The position numbers and the translations under genes were made by a program. Of a DNA stretch of 64,000 nt, positions 59,501-64,000 are shown piece after piece; the stretch's first letter is position 1; each line of letters begins with the position of its first letter. The notes beneath the pieces were generated by a model. That model saw only the letters and a program-made list of their open reading frames with translations, was not told the DNA's origin and did not search any database. The DNA comes from Membranipora membranacea (taxonomy: Eukaryota; Bryozoa; Gymnolaemata; Cheilostomatida; Membraniporidae), in NCBI GenBank assembly GCA_914767715.1, contig OU612066.1, positions 16,871,001-16,935,000 of the forward strand, in the 5' to 3' direction.

Positions 59501-62092
59501 TAATACAAAGATCACTTTGCAATTAAAACCTAACTTTACATCAATTTAATGTCAACTTCCAAGTGGTTTGAAGGTCTTGTGGACATCCGCCTATCAGCTT
59601 CGCTTGTTTCTCTTTTTTAATCTGGTACTTGGTGAGAGTGATTTGATTTCTATGTTGAACAAATCAGGCCATCCCAAAAATAGACCATCATTATGGGGTT
59701 TAACTTTTCCGATACTTACTTCAAAATTGGTTTCCCACACATTGCTTTGTATACATAAACAATACATGTACCTAAATTGATAGATATACATAATCATATA
59801 CAGGTATATAAATAGTTATGCAAGTCACACTAACCACAACAGTTGGGTTTTCCAGTTAGCTGCCACATACAGGGCACCTGCAGTTTGACATCTTCAACAG
59901 GCACATTATTTGCCACTGTCACATTCCCATCCTGATTATATACTCGTAGATCCATGAATCGGTCTCCCAGATGTGATATATAAATACCAGTCTCTCCGCT
60001 GTCACAAGAATCTCGACATATTCCTGTGTTGTTATACAGTAGGCATTTCTCTTCTGCAATTTAACCAAGGTTCAAACCATTCTACAACACTGCATTGTAA
60101 TAAGCATTACGAATTGCCTAGCATAACATAATGATTATATTGCATTACAACTGCATAGCATAACCATTATCATTTTTGTAGTATTGCAATAAAACTGCAG
60201 TGACATTGCATTAGCTTTGAAATAGCTTAGAACTAGCTTTGAAATAGCTTTGAAATGGCATTGTCAAGTTGAATACAGTGTTCAGTTTTTGCATACAACT
60301 GACTCCCAAGCTTTGTAATAAGCTATCTTGTCATTGATAGCATAATGATAAGGTAAAGTAAACCGATTGATTTCATCAAACTATTTCTTACTAGCATTTT
60401 CACAATGCCAGCAACCTGGTATTAACTTTTTTTCAGCTGTTTTCTGGTTAGGGAGGGGTCAATAAATGCAGTGAAACTAGTGTCAAGCATCCGACCACAG
60501 ATTTATAAATTATTTATCTTAATATAACAGGTGTCAGAAATAGAGGTATGGAGATGTAATTAAGTGGTTGACTTCACATTTGACTCACCTTGAACGCAAT
60601 CTGGACTCTCTTCCCCTGGTCTGCAGAAGCATTTGTAGCCTATGGCTGTATTGAAACAAGTGTTCCCTTGTCCACAGGGGTTTGTGATACAGTGATCCTC
60701 AATCTGTGTTTACATTCAGCATTTCAAAGAAAAGAAAAAGAAAAAGATTTATCATAAAATATCTATCATGTTGCGGAATATCACACTCTCAAGGCCAAAG
60801 CAATGTCAACAGCGAGTTTGCCGATCAGACAGCTGTAGCACAGCAGTCTGGTCACTCAGCTTAGATGTAATAATCTTTCTGTTGATTCGTTATGCCATCA
60901 TTTGATCTTTTATTACATATATATTTTATGTCTTGCTGGACAGGCCTTGAAAATACATAGGAGACATATGTCTTCCTGTAGTAATGTGCACCAAGTTTAA
61001 TGGGTTCTGCAACCTTGAAGAGGCATAAGGTTACTTGATCAAGGATCAGGGACACTGTTGGAAACCGATAATAGCCTTGTGAAAAATAAAGGGTAATTAT
61101 AACCAAGGGCGTGTGCTCATTTGGATAATAACAACAGTTCTGAGCTTGTAGTGGCTCAAGTATAGATTGCGAAACCGATGTTGTCATGACTGCCAAGATG
61201 GACGCTTAAGGCAAGATGGGGGTGTATACAAGTGTGGGACAAAGTCTAGAAGTCAATAAATTGCTATCAAACTTGTACCCACACCATTTGAGAGCTCAGA
61301 AACATTTGGTTGGGGCGTTAACCCCTGTAGCCTGCTCTCACGCTCTAAAAAACAAATGAACTGAAGCTTCAAAACATGTATGGTCGTGACAAATGTGCAT
61401 CATAAAAAAGCATTTACAAATGGTGATGACCCACACTTGACTAGCTATAAATCAAAGATTTGCTCTTAATCACAGACATTGTTGTATGATAATCTATACC
61501 TGAGAGACAAAACATAAATATAAACCCACCCACAATAGATCACACAGCTCTTTGTAGTAGGATGTGTAATCACCAAATTCTCCAATTCAATCAATTTTGC
61601 CCGAGAATGATCTAATATTGCTAAGGCTGCTTTACCCTATTGTGTCTCACAGTGCAGAAACTGGTTTGAGTTCACAAATGGACACATGCGGTGAGTTGGT
61701 GGCACTACATTAGCAACCATAACTATTCTGCATAATTTATTTGGTGCACCAAAACTACTTGGAAACTCTATGTACAAAAATCATATTGTGCTCTTGAAAC
61801 AAGATGAAGTCTTGAATAGGCTTGTGGCGCTAATAGTTGTAATCATTTCTGACAGGTTTCAACAAGCAAACATTCAGTATGCCAGAAAACTGTCACACAA
61901 AAAAATACAATGGGAACTCCAGGAAATTGCAACCCTTTAAACAAGTTGTACAATACACAGTGTTTCGTTCACTTCTTCCTCTTCCAAGCATTCATATGGC
62001 GGAACAAATCTTACATGGTATCTGTTGATTATTTCACCACTGCAGAGAGCTGAAAACAATACCAATGTCAGGTATTTCAGTAGTATAGCCAT
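56549..62092 (-). CDS. Secreted EGF–Hint (hedgehog-type autoprocessing) protein without a hedge domain
   Basis: Six exons: 61952–62092, 60589–60703, 59835–60053, 57628–57794, 57069–57280 and 56549–56840, totalling 1146 nt (381 aa) in phase. Signal peptide MAILLKYLTLVLFSALCSG. A short Cys-containing segment leads into one EGF module (~52–85: CITNPCGQGNTC…YKCFCRPG). Residues ~88–158 are a small domain with six cysteines (CLLYNNTGIC … VPCMWQ … NCC) that I do not recognise. From G167|C168 (GCFAYGSTV) to the end is a Hint/Hog domain: GDVVES, YAPVIMIMHQ, T237-x-x-H240 (LTHDHLL), KPGMLV, GLYAPVTTTGNIIVN and VVASCY (C310). The nucleophile Cys168 and the TxxH pair needed for thioester formation are present, so self-cleavage is plausible. 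That would release an EGF-bearing N-fragment. Lipid modification is inference. Confidence 0.9.
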
Positions 62093-63824
62093 TGTTGTGT
62101 AAGGTGTCCTGTGTCGACTCTGCGGGCAATGGTTAACTTTGTGTAAGTCAAAAGTAGGATGAAATTAAGGCCACTGAGCGCCAACCTTTAGAACAACAAA
62201 TTTAGGGATCTAAGGTTTGTCACTTGCATTTGGAGGAGGGTATACCTATACGAAACTTTAATTTACTTCTCGAGCCTGTGAGAACTTGGCGGAACCTAAA
62301 CAGTACAGTGTAAGTTGACTATCTTGCCTGTGAAATGTCATATGTTCAGAATGTAACACATGCCTGCCTTATCAACAAAATGTTTGTTTTGCTTGCATGT
62401 ATGTTACACATTGGTTGGCTTGCTAGCAGATTCAGTGATGTTGGACCATGTGTAACCTGGTGTCAAGTGACGGAAGTGTTTCCATATCTGGGATCAGAGT
62501 TTGAGAGAATCTTCCATGTTGGATTGCAGTGTAGGTGCAAAATGAAAGCATGTTGTACATGTTAATCCTACCAGTGGCAATAAGCGCAATTGGGCAATTT
62601 GTTTTTGTCGATTTAACCCACGTACCGGATCCTACAAACCAATCTAGCCATTTATAGTAATCACTGGTCAATTTTGTCATCCCAAAGTTTGGGCGTTCCC
62701 AACCAGGATTCACCTCTGAAAGAATGAACATTGTACTTGTTTACTTCCAACACATGAGAACTATGGTTAATTGACCGGGGATTGCATGCAACAACTGATT
62801 AGTACTAGGAACCTGTGTTTGGTTGTGCTATTCTAAGATATCCGGCGCCCTGTTAAGATATCATTAATCCAATCACAATCATTTATCAATTTACTCTACC
62901 CTTTCACTCCTAGCCCAACCCTATAATCATGTTATAAGAGGAAGCATTAGAGAGTTGTTAGAAAATGAATACCATGACTGTCGGTTTCTACTCACCACAT
63001 GGTATCGAGGTATGGAGATAATTCGGTTTTATGGTGAGCTAATCTCTGTTTTGCGTCATAGCTGTAGGTATGACAGTAGAACTCTGTGCAAACCATCCAT
63101 TAGGTATTCACCCATCCGTTTCAATCTTCGCAACAATGAAAAAAACAGTATAAATCCAGTTCCGTGCCAAAATTGTAGCAGAACAGTCCTTAATCCTGCA
63201 AATTGATTGATTGTCCTATCTTCTACACAGAACCATATTACAGAGCAAGGCTTCCTCCTGCAAAATATTTCTTGGATGTGGTGAATGTACATGTTCGTCT
63301 TGATTGCTTATAGTCTCAGGTAGGTAGCCTTTAAATCGTTGGCAGACAGCTGAATAATCTATTGCATATTTTCCTGCAAAAAAAATGGTCTCTTCATCAG
63401 CATGTCAGTTGCAAAGGAATTTAAAAAGTTTTCAGTTGACGAGCTTTAAGGGATTAGTTAAGGATTATATCATATTTTGCAATCGATGAAACTCCTCCTT
63501 TTTTATGGTTTGCCTTATGGTTTCTATTGTGCCATACACTTGATGGTTTGACGGGTATGAGACTGATTTAATCCCTCACATATATATTAGTCGAATTTTT
63601 ATTAGAAGGATTAGATCACTGTCAACGCCTACTGTTGATATGTCTGGTGAGGTCGCGTCTGCTCCAGAAAAGTTTGAGATAATTTGTCAATGACATTCAT
63701 TACTTTGGTTGAAGGGTGACATCTAGAAGCAGGTGAAGATCAGAAGTGAGACAATCAAGCATCTGTCGTGCCTGCAAGTGTTGGATATTAACTAAAGCAG
63801 TTTCATCTTCAGACCAAAGAGGAT
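62093..63824. other. Upstream region of EGF–Hint gene with unresolved minus-strand candidate exons
   Basis: Splice-flanked open minus-strand segments occur at 62626–62715 (WERPNFGMTKL, WLDWFVGS), about 62950–63000, about 63090–63202 and about 63220–63362 (YAIDYSAVCQRFKGYLPETI). Their phases do not link into one frame and they do not join the Hint gene, which has its own signal peptide at 62092. They may belong to a decayed or unrecognised gene, or be chance. Confidence 0.3.
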
Positions 63825-63945
63825 ATGAGTCTCCGGATACCGTTTTCAGTTTTGTGGCTGGTTGTGAGTGTGCTTTGCACTTACTCAGGACATCCGGAGA
63901 GGAGACCTCCTGAGATCCAGCCTGTAGATGGCTCAACCCAATTAG
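63825..63945 (+). CDS. First exon of a secreted protein gene running off the right edge
   Basis: ATG followed by a classic signal peptide (MSLRIPFSVLWLVVSVLCTY, then SGHPERRPPEIQPVDG). The open frame ends in phase 1 at a good donor (TTAG|GTAAGA) at 63945. No later exon is inside the window, so the mature product is unknown. It is transcribed away from the EGF–Hint gene. Confidence 0.55.
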
Positions 63946-64000
63946 GTAAGAACACTGCTAATGAATTACTTACCCCAACTCTCCATCTGATGTGTACATC

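Noticed and set aside
62432-62731. 99-codon minus-strand open frame as a free-standing gene
   Set aside because: No start context or known domain. The first 90 bp have splice-site flanks, so it is kept only as a candidate exon.

Overview
The window is animal (metazoan) nuclear DNA. Every protein-coding gene is split by GT–AG introns of roughly 100 bp to 5 kb, the DNA is AT-rich with many microsatellites and transposon remnants, and the proteins are metazoan extracellular or signalling types: fibrinogen-related lectin-like proteins, astacin–CUB–MAM proteases, a transmembrane short-chain collagen, an EGF–Hint (hedgehog-type autoprocessing) protein, a PH adaptor and a C2H2 zinc-finger protein. 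The short-chain collagen C4-like protein and the R2-like and RTE-like retrotransposon remnants fit a marine or freshwater invertebrate. The phylum cannot be fixed from sequence alone.

Layout from left to right. 223–1912 (+): 3' end of a fibrinogen-related gene. 4429–10526 (–): a complete seven-exon paralogue facing it tail to tail; its 2.7-kb intron carries a foldback element, split by an RTE-like LINE, itself split by a hAT-like element. 12563–15439 (–): three-exon PH-domain, proline- and tyrosine-motif adaptor. 16439–25881 (–) and 27458–38550 (–): two tandem 16-exon astacin metalloproteases (857 and 869 aa) whose exon phases match throughout and whose exon lengths are mostly identical. A SINE lies between them and an R2-like LINE remnant lies in intron 3 of the second. 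40020–41988 (+): four-exon membrane-anchored short-chain collagen. 42692–48157 (–): six-exon zinc-finger gene with a 391-bp MITE and a second SINE in its introns. 50188–55925 (+): nine-exon sorbitol dehydrogenase. 56549–62092 (–): six-exon secreted EGF–Hint protein with no hedgehog signalling domain. 63825–63945 (+): signal-peptide first exon of a gene leaving the window.

The gene models were built by hand by joining exons with matching phase. Coding lengths come out in frame for all seven complete models (1047, 1125, 2574, 2610, 1035, 1056 and 1146 nt), and for the zinc-finger model (2181 nt) if its start is right. Most products are predicted to be secreted or cell-surface (lectin-like, protease, collagen, EGF–Hint), so the region looks like an extracellular-matrix and recognition neighbourhood with unrelated housekeeping and regulatory genes interspersed. 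There is no operon-like organisation.

The most interesting items are the compact EGF–Hint protein, the paired astacins that each depart from the zinc-site consensus at a different residue, the three-level transposon nest with readable target-site duplications, and a SINE whose tRNA-like head has a GNRA-capped hairpin in place of a normal anticodon arm.
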